A stretch of 64,000 bases of DNA from Rattus norvegicus. Lineage: Eukaryota > Chordata > Mammalia > Rodentia > Muridae. The notes below the pieces were generated by a model. It saw only the letters and a list, made by a program, of their open reading frames with translations, was not told the DNA's origin and did not search any database. The number at the start of each line of letters is the position of its first letter. Position 1 is the stretch's first letter. The DNA is taken from contig NC_086023.1 of NCBI RefSeq assembly GCF_036323735.1, positions 15,425,501-15,489,500 on the forward strand, read 5' to 3'. Positions 47,641 to 59,014 of this stretch are shown in pieces. The translations under genes and the position numbers were made by a program.

Positions 47641-49270
47641 AGAATCCATAACATGCTCCCACTCCAGTGACTAAATGCACCTTATCCAATACCGGACTAG
47701 ACTGAAGGACTTCTGGCCAAATCTCTTTCTGGTGTAGCAGAGAATCAAGCTCTACAAAAATGGCACTGTGTCTGCAAGCCCCATCACCCATGCCATGTTT
47801 GCTGTCTTATGGCCAGTGATCTTTAAAGGCACTGAGCATCTTCCAGTAATTAGACCAACAACTAGGTCAGATAGAGTACTGGAAGAACTATAGGCACATC
47901 AAACAAGATCACGTGCTCCACTATGTTCATCGCAGCCTTATTTATAATAGCCAGAAACTGGAAAGAACCCAGATGCCCTTCAACAGAGGAATGGATACAG
48001 AAAATGTGGTACATCTACACAATGGAATATTACTCAGCTATCAAAAACAACGAGTTTATGAAATTCGTAGGCAAATGGTTGGAACTGGAAAATACCATCC
48101 TGAGTGAGCTAACCCAATCACAGAAAGACATACATGGTATGCACTCATTGATAAGTGGCTATTAGCCCAAATGCTTGAATTACCCTAGATCCCTAGAACA
48201 AACGAAACCCAAGACGGATGATCAAAATGTGAATGCTTCACTCCTTCTTTAAATGAGGAAAAAGAATACCCTTGGCAGGGAAGGGAGAGGCAAAGATTAA
48301 AACAGAGACTGAAGGAACACCCATTCAGAGCCTGCCCCACATGTGGCCCATACATATACAGCCACCCAATTAGACAAGATGGATGAAGCAAAGAAGTGCA
48401 GACAGACAGGAGCCGGATGTAGATCGCTCCTGAGAGACACAGCCAGAATACAGCAAATACAGAGGCGAATGCCAGCAGCAAACCACTGATTTGAGAATAG
48501 GACCCCCGTTGAAGGAATCAGAGAAAGAACTGGAAGATCTTGAAGGGGCTCGAGACCCCAAAAGTACAACAATGTCAAGCAACCAGAGCTTCCAGGGACT
48601 AAGCCACTACCTAAAGACTATACATGGACTGACCCTGGACTCTGACCCCATAGGTAGCAATGAATATCCTAGTAAGAGCACCAGTGGAAGGGGAAGCCCT
48701 GGGTCCTGCTAAGACTGAACCCCCAGTGAACTAGACTATGGGGGGAGGGCGGCAATGGGGGGAGGGTTGGGAGGGGAACACCCATATGGAAGGGGAGGGA
48801 TGTTTGCCCGGAAACCGGGAAAGGGAATAACACTTGAAATGTATATAAGAAATACTCAAGTTAATTAAAAAAAAAAAAAGAATGGCTATCTGTAGTACAG
48901 CATAGAATAGAGAAGTCATGAAACTGGCAAAGAGACAAGAATACATAACCAATGGAATAAGTTAAGAGCAGTATGTAGTAACTCATGATACTTGGTCCGT
49001 GACAATTTGTATTTAGAGACTGATTGGGGCTATATTTAGAGGCTTTTATTTATATAGAGTTCAGTGGGTATAGGCAGACTGACAGGTGCTGGGATGGCCA
49101 CTGTGGGTCAAGAGAAATATATAGATAATTCAACAGGAATCAGAAACCCTGTGGCATCCTGTTAATTATCCCCTGGAAACCAGAAGGCAGATGCTGTTAC
49201 CAAACTCTAGGTCATTTTCCCATAGGCACCTTTGAAAGCTTCTCACAGCGTCCAAATAAAGTGTAATCAT
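47641..49270 (+). pseudogene. Eroded connection/RNase H region, split by an L1
   Basis: Flanks of the L1 insertion (47641-47909 and 48880-49270) are placed by position between RT and integrase. Fragments are too eroded to point to single catalytic residues. Confidence 0.4.
47910..48879 (+). mobile_element. 5'-truncated young L1 inserted in the provirus
   Basis: Starts with cacgtgctccactatgttca in the ORF2 C-terminus and runs through the 3' UTR to a poly(A) tail of about 13 bases. The 80-codon frame at 47923-48165 is the end of ORF2. Very close to the antisense of 24.73-25.72 kb, so young. No clear TSD. Confidence 0.93.
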
Positions 49271-49277
49271 AGGGAAG

Positions 49278-49644
49278 TGTCTTAGTCAAGACAAATTCTA
49301 TAAGGAGACACTCTGCAGACCAGAGCAACTCTGAAAAAAAGAAAACATTTAATTTGGGACAGTTTACAGTTTTAGAATTTTGGTCCATTACTTTCATGGT
49401 GGTATGCAGGCAGGGCAGACATGATACTAGAGGAATAGCTAAAAATTCTAAGAATTAGCAGAGAAGATTATGAAGAGAAAGATACTTGGCCTGGCTTGAG
49501 CATTGGAACCCCAATGCCCAATCCCCATTGACTCATTTTACCCCTGAGGGCCACACCTACTCCAATAAGGCCTTATATTCAAATATTTTCAAATAGTGTC
49601 ACTCCCTATGAGTCTCTGGGTGCCATAGCATTCAAACCACCACT
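49278..49644 (-). mobile_element. ORR1-type MaLR LTR inserted in the provirus, reverse
   Basis: Begins tgtcttagtcaagaca and ends ttcaaaccaccact, the antisense of the ORR1 end and start. Middle words (gccacacctactccaataag, caaatagtgtcactccc) match the antisense of 42.1-42.5 kb. Flanks ggaag (49273-49277) and gggag (49645-49649) fit a 5-bp TSD with one change. Solo LTR. Confidence 0.88.
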
Positions 49645-49679
49645 GGGAGCCAATAAACATTGGAAAATAACTAAGACCA

Positions 49680-50160
49680 CTGATATTTCTATGAAATACT
49701 ATGATCTTTTGCATGGTAGTCAAGCATGTAAGCTCTTTTTCTGATTACTGCCTTGACAAATGTGTCTGGTTAGGACACATACACAAATCAACCTGTCTTT
49801 TCAGAAATTGGCAGGTAAACTTTGTAGGGCCTATGTCTTTCAGTGAGGGATGCATATATGTCCTCACCTGTGTGTACACTACTATAGGCCTCTTACAAAT
49901 ATTTCTATTTATGGCAGCAATAGATGAAACTATCATTAAGAGTCTCACCCAAGCAAGTATTATGAATGTGTGTCCATGAAGAATCAGTAGTGACAGAGGT
50001 AGCCATTACTCCAACATTGATATATAGAACTGGGCTGGAAAAAAAATGGGTGCAATAGTATTTATCCACCCCCAAAAGCTGTATTAATTGAAAGAAAAAT
50101 GGATCATTGAAACATCAACCAAAAAATCTAAATACAAATGTTAGTTGGTTTTCTACATGG
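49680..50160 (+). pseudogene. Remnant of integrase
   Basis: The 92-codon frame 49701-49979 keeps the N-terminal His/Cys-like part and the start of the catalytic core: N-W-Q-V-N-F-V-G-P (catalytic Asp position reads Asn). After a stop, S-S-D-R-G-S-H-Y lies at about 49990 and L-I-E-R-K-M near 50086, the usual positions of the second and third catalytic residues. Order and spacing identify integrase; it is dead. Confidence 0.75.
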
Positions 50161-50802
50161 GTAGAAAGGAAATTCCCAGTGAAATTAAGGTTATAGACTG
50201 AAAACTCCAGTGCCAGGGATGGGCTGTCTCCCTATGAGGAGTTGTCAATTGAAGCCCCTGAGACCTCAAAAGCTAAATGTCTATTTCTACCCCTGTTGGT
50301 TGAATACCAGAACTACATGGTAAGACCCTATTGCTGAAGACACTGGATTTTTTTTTCCTGAAGGGCATTGAGAAATTAAACTGTGACTAAATTTGAAACT
50401 CCCAATCTATTGATTGGTTTTCATAGTGACAAAGGGAGCCAGGCAATATATGCAATAGTGATTCAATTATCATGTGCAAGACAGCCTTCCAGTGGGATTT
50501 AAGGCTTGCTTGACAAGAGGAAGATCTCATCTTTTACTATAAGCAAGAATAAAAACCTATGAGGCAGATCATAGTAGGGAAGCAATGTCTATTGATTTAC
50601 TAGATATCTATGATATGCCTGACAAAATGCCTTCCATACATTTTTGTTTATGCCAATGGGTAACTATTGTTGTCTGCCTCAACTTATAACCCATTGGTAA
50701 AATTCCTCAGAACAAGTAACTGTCACTGTGCCATGATGCCCTAAAGGTGGACATCTATAATTATCCCAACCAAGGCTCAGAGATAATTGTGAAACAGGGG
50801 TC
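50161..50802 (+). other. Provirus 3' internal region, unassigned
   Basis: ERVL elements may carry a dUTPase after integrase. No dUTPase motif could be recognised in this eroded stretch, and no env. Confidence 0.4.
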
Positions 50803-50813
50803 AGAAAGGATGT

Positions 50814-50947
50814 GGGTTGAAGGGGGAACAACCTCATAGAAGTAGGGTAGGGGGGATGGGATGGGGGTTTATGGATGGGAAACTGGAAAAGGGGATAACA
50901 TTTAAAATATAAATAAAAGATATCCAATAAAAAAGTTTAATAAGAAA
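50814..50947 (+). mobile_element. Very short L1 3' end with 11-bp TSD
   Basis: Only about 134 bp of the L1 3' UTR end (ggatgggatgggggtttatg, aactggaaaaggggataac, atccaataaaaaag). TSD agaaaggatgt at 50803-50813 and 50948-50958, perfect. Inserted just inside the provirus 3' end. Confidence 0.93.
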
Positions 50948-50965
50948 AGAAAGGATGTAAGATCT

Positions 50966-50976
50966 GGAGGAAGAAG
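50966..50976 (+). promoter_or_regulatory. Candidate polypurine tract
   Basis: ggaggaagaag directly before the inferred start of the 3' LTR (tggatt). The polypurine tract primes plus-strand synthesis in retroviruses. Confidence 0.6.
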
Positions 50977-52003
50977 TGGATTATTATGTATTAGTTTATT
51001 CCGTGATTGCAACAACATCCCTTCTTTCAGGGAAGCTCCTGAAGACAGAAAGGAAATTATTCAAAATAGCTTCAGGAAGTCCCTGAAACTGACCATATTT
51101 ACTAACTGGCTCTGTTGTTTTTAATAACAAAATCCCAAAGTTTTAATTTACCACATGAAGAGGCAGGAGCCAGATGCTGTGGTGAAAGTCTGCTAGCTCA
51201 GAGAGGCAGAGAAAGCACCCATTGACCTTCCTCATCAATTGACATCCTGGAAGGTAAAAGATAGTTCTTCACATTGTCTAATAAACCCTTCCGAACTTGC
51301 TCCTCCTTTCTGCTTCCTGTTCATCTCTATCTATCCTCCAGACTTCCTCAATCTATGTTTTTTCCATGTTCACTCCCTAGTGACATTATCAGCTTTGGTC
51401 TATGGCTGCCTTTCTTCAATCTTGTTTACAATAAAGAGAAAGCTCTCAGATTAAAGGTGTATACTAGGTCTAAACACACACCTTCCCCCCTTCAACGCTC
51501 TTGGCTTAAATGTATGTGCTGGGGCAGTGCCATACCGCAACTAAAGAAAGGATTTTTCTGTATACAATCTGAGTTCACAGTGTGATCAAATATCCTGCAA
51601 CGTGCCTCCTTGCTCAAGATTGTATCAATGGTGAAGATTGTTTTAAGTTACCCTTAGAGACGCCAAGCTGCAATGAGGATTCTAAGACAAAGTTAACATC
51701 AAAGAAGACTCTGAAACCAGACTACTTTTTCCACGCCCAAACCAGCTGAGCTCCTGAAGGAGACCTAGGGCAATTGATCCGCTTGGAAAGAACACTCAGA
51801 ACCTGTTAATCATTCTGAAGACTGTGCAGTATATTCCAAGTTCCCAGATTTTATAAGCTGCCACCCATACTGGGGTGGCTTTGGTGACACAGTTTTATCA
51901 TTGAGTCAGTTTGCCTCTGCAAATAACTCTCATTCATATTCTTATAAATAACTCCAATAAATCTCATTGGTTCACCAAATTGGATTTTGGTGGTATTCAT
52001 ACA
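50977..52003 (+). mobile_element. 3' LTR of the provirus, with extra 0.5-kb segment
   Basis: Pairs with the 5' LTR at its start (50977-51135) and its end (51665-52003). AATAAA at about 51957 and a TATA-like tttataagc near 51853 fit promoter and polyadenylation roles. The middle (about 51150-51660) has no counterpart in the 5' LTR and looks like an inserted repeat. Confidence 0.75.
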
Positions 52004-52513
52004 TTGGTTGTTCAGAGGCTACTTATCTTAGGTGACTGAATATATTTGTTATGCCTCCTCATGAAATGTCTTGTCACCCAACAGGCAGTAAGCCACAGCA
52101 TATCGACCAATTTCACTCTCCACATCTAAACCTCACTCAAAACAATTTCATCCAGTATGGACACTCTTGAAATGAAAATATACCTTGTCAGTACCCTAGC
52201 TTGTCGCAAATCACTGAGGTCTGAAGACAGCACATGCAAAAGTCAGTCATAAGAGTCTTTAATCCTTTCTCTTCATGATTAGATGCTTTAGGGCTAGTAC
52301 GGACCCATGCAGGCAGGCTCCCACATTGTTACTTCAGTCGCCGTGAGCCCCAATGAATCCTGTTTAGCTGATTCTGTAAATTGTGTCCTCTTGATGTCTT
52401 TGACCTCTCTTGCTTTTGCAACTCTTCCTCCCTGTCTTCCACAGGCTTTTCCACTTTGGCTAGGCACCAATATATGAATAAAGCAGAATGTCACTAGAAA
52501 TCATTTCATTGAC

Positions 52514-52516
<3 letters not shown>
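52004..52516. other. Unassigned sequence
   Basis: No gene or repeat recognised to the right of the provirus. Confidence 0.4.
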
Positions 52517-52545
<29 letters not shown>

Positions 52546-52592
52546 GTTATTATTTTTATTATTGCTGTTGTTGTTGTTGTTGTTGTTGTTTT
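52517..52592. repeat. (TTA)n-(TTG)n trinucleotide microsatellite
   Basis: About 15 TTA-type units with a few changes, then about nine TTG units. The 126-codon frame crossing it (poly-Tyr, poly-Cys) is an artefact. Confidence 0.97.
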
Positions 52593-52899
52593 GTCACTGT
52601 GTTTGGTTCTACTCTAGGCCTGAGAACAATTCAGTTTCCAGTTCCTGGCCATCTAAATACTGTTAGACATAGATTTCCTTTCATAGCTTGGCCTCAAGTT
52701 AGATTGACCACTTTTATAAACTCTGAGTCATCATTACCCTGGCACATCTTGCAGGCAGGACAGGTGTGGAACAATGATTTTCTGCCAGGGTTGGCGTCCA
52801 AGTACCACCACTGGATGACTTGTCAAGTTACTGAAAATGGCCAGTTCAGGATCCTTTTTCTCCATTAGTAGGAATCCTTGGTAGGTCACTCTGTCACTC
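52593..52899. other. Unassigned sequence
   Basis: No gene recognised; may be an old L1 3' UTR continuing from the right, but this is not supported by clear words. Confidence 0.35.
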
Positions 52900-53740
52900 T
52901 CATAAGTTCCAGGAAATTTCTACAGCAGTTTGTTACCACATCACCCACTAAATGCCCCCTCCCCATTCTAGTTATCATCCCCTGTATTAACTCCCTCCAT
53001 CCCATCCTTGCAACGTGATCCCTCCTGTTCTCATCCCCACCTGACCGTAGTTCATTCTTAAAATCTATTTTAATTTCTCTTCTCATAAAGTTACATTGGC
53101 TCATTTTAGCCTCTCAGGTCTGTGGATTGTAGTGTAATTTTTTTTTCTGTTGGCTCATAACCAGCTAATATCCACATATAAGTAAGTACTTATCATTTTT
53201 TTTCTGAATTGCCTAGATCAGGCTGATTTTTTAATCAGTTCCATTATTTGCCTGAAAGTTTCCTGATGTCATTTTGGTCTTTAGCAGCAACTGAGTAATA
53301 GTCTATTGTATAAATGCACCACATTTTTTTCTTTTTTAAGGTTTATTTATTTGTTTTATGTATATGAGTACTCTATCTGCATGTGCTCTACATGACAGAA
53401 GAGGGCATCAGGTCACATTATAGACAGTTGTGAGCCACCATGTGACTGCTGGAAATTAAACTCATGACCTTGGAAAGAGCAGATGATGCTCTAAACTACT
53501 GAGCAATCTCTTCAGCCTCTACTAATTTTTTTTTTATCCATTTTTTGGTTGATGGACGTCTAGGCTGTTTTCAGTTTCTCAATATTGTAAATGAAGCCTT
53601 TATGAACATAATTGAGAAAGTGTATTTATAGTAAGAACATGTTTTGAGTGTATATACAAAAGTTGTATAGCTGGGTCTTTAGGTAGATAGATTACTCTAT
53701 TTCCCATAATAGCTACAAAGACATAGTGTCAAACTTTGTT
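52900..53740 (-). mobile_element. Old L1 3' end, reverse orientation, split by a SINE
   Basis: ctcaggtctgtggattgtag, ggctcataaccagctaatat, ccacatataagtaagtac, gcaactgagtaatagtctat and the post-SINE part ggttgatggacgtctaggct follow the antisense order of L1 3' UTR and ORF2 C-terminus. A B3 SINE interrupts it. No TSD. Confidence 0.8.
53337..53520 (-). mobile_element. B3/B2-type SINE nested in the L1
   Basis: Reads aaggtttatttatttgtttt, gagggcatcaggtcacatta, gttgtgagccaccatgtgac and actgagcaatctcttcagcc, the antisense of a B3/B2-type tRNA-derived SINE. Fully inside an L1 fragment, so younger than that L1. Confidence 0.85.
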
Positions 53741-54356
53741 GAGGTATTATAATAATGGAAAAACACTTAGAAGGAAGATTTTAAGACATCATGTATGTGG
53801 TATCAACTTATTCTCATAGGGATGTAGAGCCATTGGGACCCGTACACAAGAGAGTGTGTAATAGCTTTAGGAGTAGTCCTGGCTACCAAACTTGTATGAA
53901 ACTATTAAGAAACATTATATCCATTAGTAGAGAGTCCATGTATCTGTACACTAATATCTGTGGTCTAAAAGTATATATCAAGCAGGATACCTAAGTAATA
54001 GTTATATGGAACAACATGAATGACTTCATGGAATGTGCTAGCTGAAAGAATTAAACTATGGCAATACATATTCATGAATTAATTAAAGTGAACTATAGTG
54101 ATTTTATTTGTTGTTGAAAAGAAAAAAGAAAAAAAGGATTAAAAAGCAAGACTGTTAGAGAAATTATCAGTGTAATGACTTCAAGAAGATAGCAAGTCAG
54201 ATGTGACTAGGGAAGACTAAAAGGTACAGAAGTCATCTTGGTTGTTAGAAACGCATTGTCTATATAAGGATACAGTATTGAAACAGATGGTGCTTTTAAT
54301 TTTTCACTTTTTGGTAATTTAACTACACAGTCATGTTTTATGTGCTCTGTTGCACA
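53741..54356. other. Unassigned sequence
   Basis: No gene or repeat recognised. Confidence 0.4.
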
Positions 54357-54389
54357 GGTGTGTGTGTGCGTGTGTGTGTGTGTGTGTGT
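54357..54389. repeat. (TG)n microsatellite
   Basis: About 16 TG units with one TGCG interruption. Confidence 0.95.
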
Positions 54390-55259
54390 AAGCATGGCCC
54401 TCAGTGTAACAAAAATGGAATGATAATGAGACCTTTGTAAGGTGAAAAAGAAGAGAAAAATACAAGAGAGAGAACTATTCTCAGAAGGAATTGTTGCTCG
54501 TGTCACTGTGATACTTTTGATCTATGGAGACTGGCTGTTTACCATGAATGCATTATTGTGTGGGAAGTCTGGTTCTTTCAGCTTGTTCTCTATTCTCCTT
54601 TCTAAGAGAAGACCTTCTGCTGTGCTACTACATAACAAGAGTTGTCACGGGAGAAAACTATATGCCATTCTCTCATTGACTAAGAGGTACTGTAAATGGC
54701 ATTTTTTGTATCCATTTTGGTTGCATATGTTCGAGGCTCTGAATAATCAGACTGTCTCAGACTAACTCCTTAATATAGCTGTTCATTGTAATTCTTTTCT
54801 GCTTTCTTATGTTTGTACTTTAGTTCCTATCATTAATTGATTGATATAATTTTTTAAGTTTCCTAGCATTCTTTAGGTACTCAATATATGATTTATTTTA
54901 ATTTATAATTTCATTCAAGACACTTTAATCCCTTTATATATAAAATGTAATTATTTGTTTAGACTTAATATTTTCTATTTCCAAATTCATATTACCAATA
55001 AAAATATGATTTTACTTTTCATTAAAACAAATATCTAAATTTCTATGAATCTCCATGTAATATATCAATTCATCATAAAGTGAATTGTATTTTAATACTA
55101 ATATCCTTATGTGAAAAAATTTCTTCTATTATACATAAATATGTGTTGAATATTGCCAGAAAGTAACTTCATACTTTAAGACCACTATGCAATTTTAACT
55201 TTTACCATTATGATATCATGAAAACTTTCATGTTCTTACCTATCAGGGATTGGTCTGAT
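54390..55259. other. Unassigned AT-rich sequence
   Basis: The 107-codon frame at 54442-54765 has no domain. Rest is AT-rich DNA. Confidence 0.4.
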
Positions 55260-56163
55260 GAATTTAGATTTTATGTAAAGAATGTTTCATGAAGATTTTA
55301 TTTTTCAATCTTTATATGTGGTAGATTATGTTTATTGATTTACATGTGTGGAACAATCTCTGCATTGCTGGTGTGTAACCAGTTTGATCATGGTGAATAA
55401 CCTTTTTTATATTTTCTTGAGGAATTTGGTTTGGAAGTGTTTTATTGAGGTTTTCAATTCCTATATTCATGGATTATACTGTTTTATATTGGGTCTTTGT
55501 CTTCTTTGGTATTAGGGTAGCCATAACTTTGAAGAAAAGAATTAGAAAATGTTTCTTCAGTTTTGAGAATAATTTAAAGAGCACCGACATTAGTTCTTTG
55601 AAGGTCTGGTAGAATTCTGTCCTGGCTCTGGAATTTTTTGCAGTTGTGAAATTTTAATTATTGCTTCTATTTCACTAGATGTTATGGGTCTCTATAATTA
55701 CTTTGTTTTTGTATAATTTTCACAGGTTGTATACATCAATAATTCGTCTATATCTTTTAGGTCTTCCAGTTTGGTAAAATACAGGTATTTACTGTATGCC
55801 CTTATTACTCTAAATTCCTCCAATCTCTATTAGTATATCTCCCCTTTTATCACTAACTTTAGTAATTTAAATATTTTCTTCCAAACTTATGGTTAATTTG
55901 GCTAAGAGTTTGTCAAAGTGGCTGATTTTTCTCAACAAACCAACAGTTTAGCTTGATCGAATATTTGTATTAGTTTTACGTTGTTTTCTACTTCATTAAT
56001 TTCAGACCCGTGTTAGATTATTTCTACTCATCTATGCATTTTTGGTATTAATTCTTCATTTTTAGAGCTCTCAAGTGTGTCACTGAGTTACTAATAGATA
56101 TCTCCAGTGTTCTAGGTAGACTCCTAAGGCTTTAAATTTGGCTACTATAACTGACATCATTGT
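55260..56163 (-). mobile_element. Inverted 5' segment of a twin-primed L1
   Basis: Antisense L1 ORF2 (RT region and upstream): tttatatgtggtagattatg, gatttacatgtgtggaac, agtttgatcatggtgaataa, tctggtagaattctgtcct and gcttctatttcac. It abuts a sense L1 segment at about 56164. Left edge fuzzy. Confidence 0.75.
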
Positions 56164-56244
56164 GAAAACAACCATCTTAAGAAAAGAAATATACAGAATC
56201 AATGCAATGCTCATGAGAATTCCAACAAACTACTTTACGGAACA

Positions 56245-56246
<2 letters not shown>

Positions 56247-56290
<44 letters not shown>
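56247..56290. repeat. (CA)n microsatellite
   Basis: About 22 CA units inside the L1 ORF2 remnant, replacing the A-rich stretch before gatagctaaaac. Confidence 0.96.
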
Positions 56291-56294
<4 letters not shown>

Positions 56295-57988
56295 TACACA
56301 AAGCAGGATAGCTAAAACATTTCTGAATAATTAAAGAAGTATGGAAATTTTCAACCCTAGATTTCAAGATGTATTACAAAATAAAACAGCATGGTATTTG
56401 AATAAAAGCAGATATTGAAATAAAGACCTAGACATAATTCTACAGACTTGATTTTCTAAAAGAAGCTGATAATACACATGGGAGAAAAGCCAGCATGTTC
56501 AACAAATGATCATACCAGTTGGCTGTATGTAGAAGAATGAAAATAAATGCATATTTCTCATCCTTCTCAAAAACTCAACTGAAAATGAATAAAAGGCTTC
56601 TATATAAATATTTAATATTATAGAAAAGAAAGTTGTCAAAAAGAGGTGAACTCATTGGCATAGGAAAGAACTTTCTGAACTTAACACCAATAGTACAGGA
56701 ACTAAAATAGCAATAAATAAATGGGACTTCAAGAAACTGAAAAGTTTCTAGATGCAATGGAGACCCATTATTCACACAAAGTGATTCCCTAGAGAGTAAG
56801 AAAAACCATTACTAATTATTCATCTGATAAGTGGTTATTATCTAGAATACAGGAAGAATTAAAAATTAATCAATTAAGCCAAATAAAACTGACACACAGA
56901 ACTGAATAGTTTTCAAATAATAAAAGACAGATGTTTGAGAAATACTTAAAGAAATATTCAACACATTCCTGACTAATATTCAGCAGCCACGAGGGAAATG
57001 CATATTTCAGATTACTTTGAGATTTCATCAGTCAGAATAGAAAAGATTAATTTAAAATATGACAACATATGTTTGTGAGGATGTAGAGAAATGGAACCAT
57101 TTACTTAGTGGAAGTGCAAACTAGTGCAGTCACTATGAAAATATGAGTGGATAATCTTCAGGAATATGAACCATGATCTACCTCATGATACAGCTATACT
57201 AGTCTACAATGTATACACAAATAACTATATTTTTCTAAAGAGATACTTGTTCATCCATGCTCATTGCTGTACTATTCCATAATAGCCTGAAGGTAGCTTA
57301 GATATTCATCAATCAATGGGTACACTTGAAAAATGTGGTATAGTAACATAAGCAGAACATTGATAAGCTGCTAAAAATTGAAATTATAGAATTTGTAGGT
57401 AAATGGATGATATTAGAAACAATCATCCAGAGTCTGATAACTCAGACCAACAAAAAATATATCTCATTGAAAAATGTGCAAGTCATACTAATATAATATT
57501 GGTACAAATATTATTGAAGTCACCAATGTTTTTTGATTGGATTTAAAACTCATCCATGAAATGACACTGCTAAGGTGCCAAGAACATGAGACTAGATAAA
57601 TCCTGTGCCTCATGGAAAACTCTCTATTATAGCTCTGCTAAGGGAACTCAGAAATACTCTTAACGATATACTGCTATACCCATAGATTGGTGTATAATTT
57701 TTTTCACTCCACTTGTGCTTATATTCTTCTTTGGAATGACAGTTCCAGGCATCACTAAATAGAATATTGACATATGAGAATGTCAGACTTCTAGGAATAA
57801 CATATCCATCTACTGTAGAACAAGTCCAACATTTTCAGAGTCTGTCTCTGGACACCTCCAGTTGTATAAATAATACTGTAAGTTGCCATCTCCTGGACCA
57901 AACTTAACGTACATCAGAGAAGTTCCTTCCTGAAGTAGGTGGGAATTAGAGACCCATAACTGAACAATGTGCACAGACAGAAAGAAAG

Positions 57989-57990
<2 letters not shown>

Positions 57991-58045
<55 letters not shown>
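57991..58045. repeat. (GA)n microsatellite, left half
   Basis: About 27 GA units ending at the solo LTR. Continues on the other side (58455-58500). Confidence 0.96.
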
Positions 58046-58048
<3 letters not shown>

Positions 58049-58451
58049 CGCCCACCTCGTCCGGCAAGGAAGACGCAACACGGTTGGATTCTTCTCAACA
58101 GCCTTTACTGTAGGACTCCTTCTTTGTTGATACAGGGAGGCGGCGGCAGCCAGCCCTAAGTGTTACAGCTCCAAGTGTTACAGCTCCAAGTGTTACAGCT
58201 TTAAGTGTTGCCGCTCGGCTTATATACACAACAGTATGCTAATCTTCTTTCAGGGATTGGTGGGGCACGAGTCACCCCACTGCCATCCCAGCTACTTGTC
58301 CTCCAGAGATTGGCGCAGCATGAACTCCCATTTAGCATAGTACCGCCCCAGGCAGGCTGACATCAAGTGCAAAACTCCACGCATGCTCAGTACTGTTGTT
58401 AGGAGGGCTCCAGATTCACCTCATTATCATACAGCTGTTGCACCGCTCCCT

Positions 58452-58454
<3 letters not shown>
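58046..58454 (-). mobile_element. Solo ERVK-type (IAP-like) LTR in a GA repeat
   Basis: About 409 bp. On the minus strand it begins tgtagggagcggtgcaacag and ends ggtgggcgcgac, close to the TG...CA rule but with the last bases changed. A TATA-like gtgtatataagc (near 58218-58230), an AGTAAAGG polyadenylation-like word (near 58104) and a CpG-rich R/U5-like end support the call. Both flanks are GA repeats, so the LTR landed in an existing (GA)n and the TSD cannot be told from it. No internal genes: solo LTR. Family by general pattern; IAP-like is an inference. Confidence 0.8.
58158..58217 (-). repeat. Four 15-bp tandem units in the LTR
   Basis: Units start at 58158, 58173, 58188 and 58203; the plus-strand unit is aagtgttacagctcc and the last is diverged (aagtgttgccgctcg). 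They lie just downstream of the TATA-like box in the LTR sense. Confidence 0.9.

Positions 58455-58500
<46 letters not shown>
58455..58500. repeat. (GA)n microsatellite, right half
   Basis: About 23 AG units, directly after the LTR. Together with 57991-58045 it was one tract before LTR insertion. Confidence 0.96.
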
Positions 58501-58504
<4 letters not shown>

Positions 58505-58976
58505 TTTGGAGCACTCAATCCTAAGTGGGTGTCTTTATCAAACCGTTCTTCCCAAGTCTCATGGATCTATGTGGAAGAAGAGGAGGAAATATTGTAAAAG
58601 CCAAATGTGATGGTTGATTTCAAGGAAATAGTTTCTTCCATACATAACAGGGCTCATGGAACCCATATGAATCTAAGGAAACTGTTACAGAAAACAAGCA
58701 GAAAGCCTATACATGTTGAAGCCAAACAAAAATCCCAGCTACAAAAAGGGAAGTAGATGCAAAGTTCCACCCTATCTAAGAAGCTACTTGCAAATGAGAC
58801 ATGCTGGGAAATGTAAGATCTTTCTCCCCCAATATAGTGTCACTGGGTTTATCAATGATGTTATATTCAGGTCCCATGGCCAGGAGTTAACTAATACCAA
58901 ACAAACAAACTCCATGTTGTTTTGTTTCTATATTGAATTTTTTTTTTTGTTTTGGCATTTTTTTTGTCTTTCTGTG

Positions 58977-59014
58977 CTCGCTCTCACTCTCACTCTCACT
59001 CTCGCTCTCGCTCT
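58977..59014. repeat. CTCTCA/CTCTCG hexanucleotide repeat
   Basis: About six units inside the L1 3' UTR. The RVRVRA frame on the minus strand is an artefact. Confidence 0.9.

Larger units (their letters stand above)
44206..52003 (+). mobile_element. Decayed ERVL-like provirus with nested insertions
   Basis: Two related LTRs (44206-44782 and 50977-52003) enclose a primer binding site and remnants of gag, protease, reverse transcriptase, RNase H and integrase in the usual order. No env was recognised, as usual for ERVL. Three later insertions split it: an L1 (47910-48879), an ORR1-type LTR (49278-49644) and an L1 3' end (50814-50947). LTR divergence and frame decay show an old insertion. Class III assignment is from pol; it is not certain. 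No provirus TSD is recognisable. Confidence 0.75.

Noticed and set aside
52488..52868. 126-codon frame with poly-Tyr and poly-Cys
   Set aside because: Produced by the TTA/TTG repeat; the rest has no motif.
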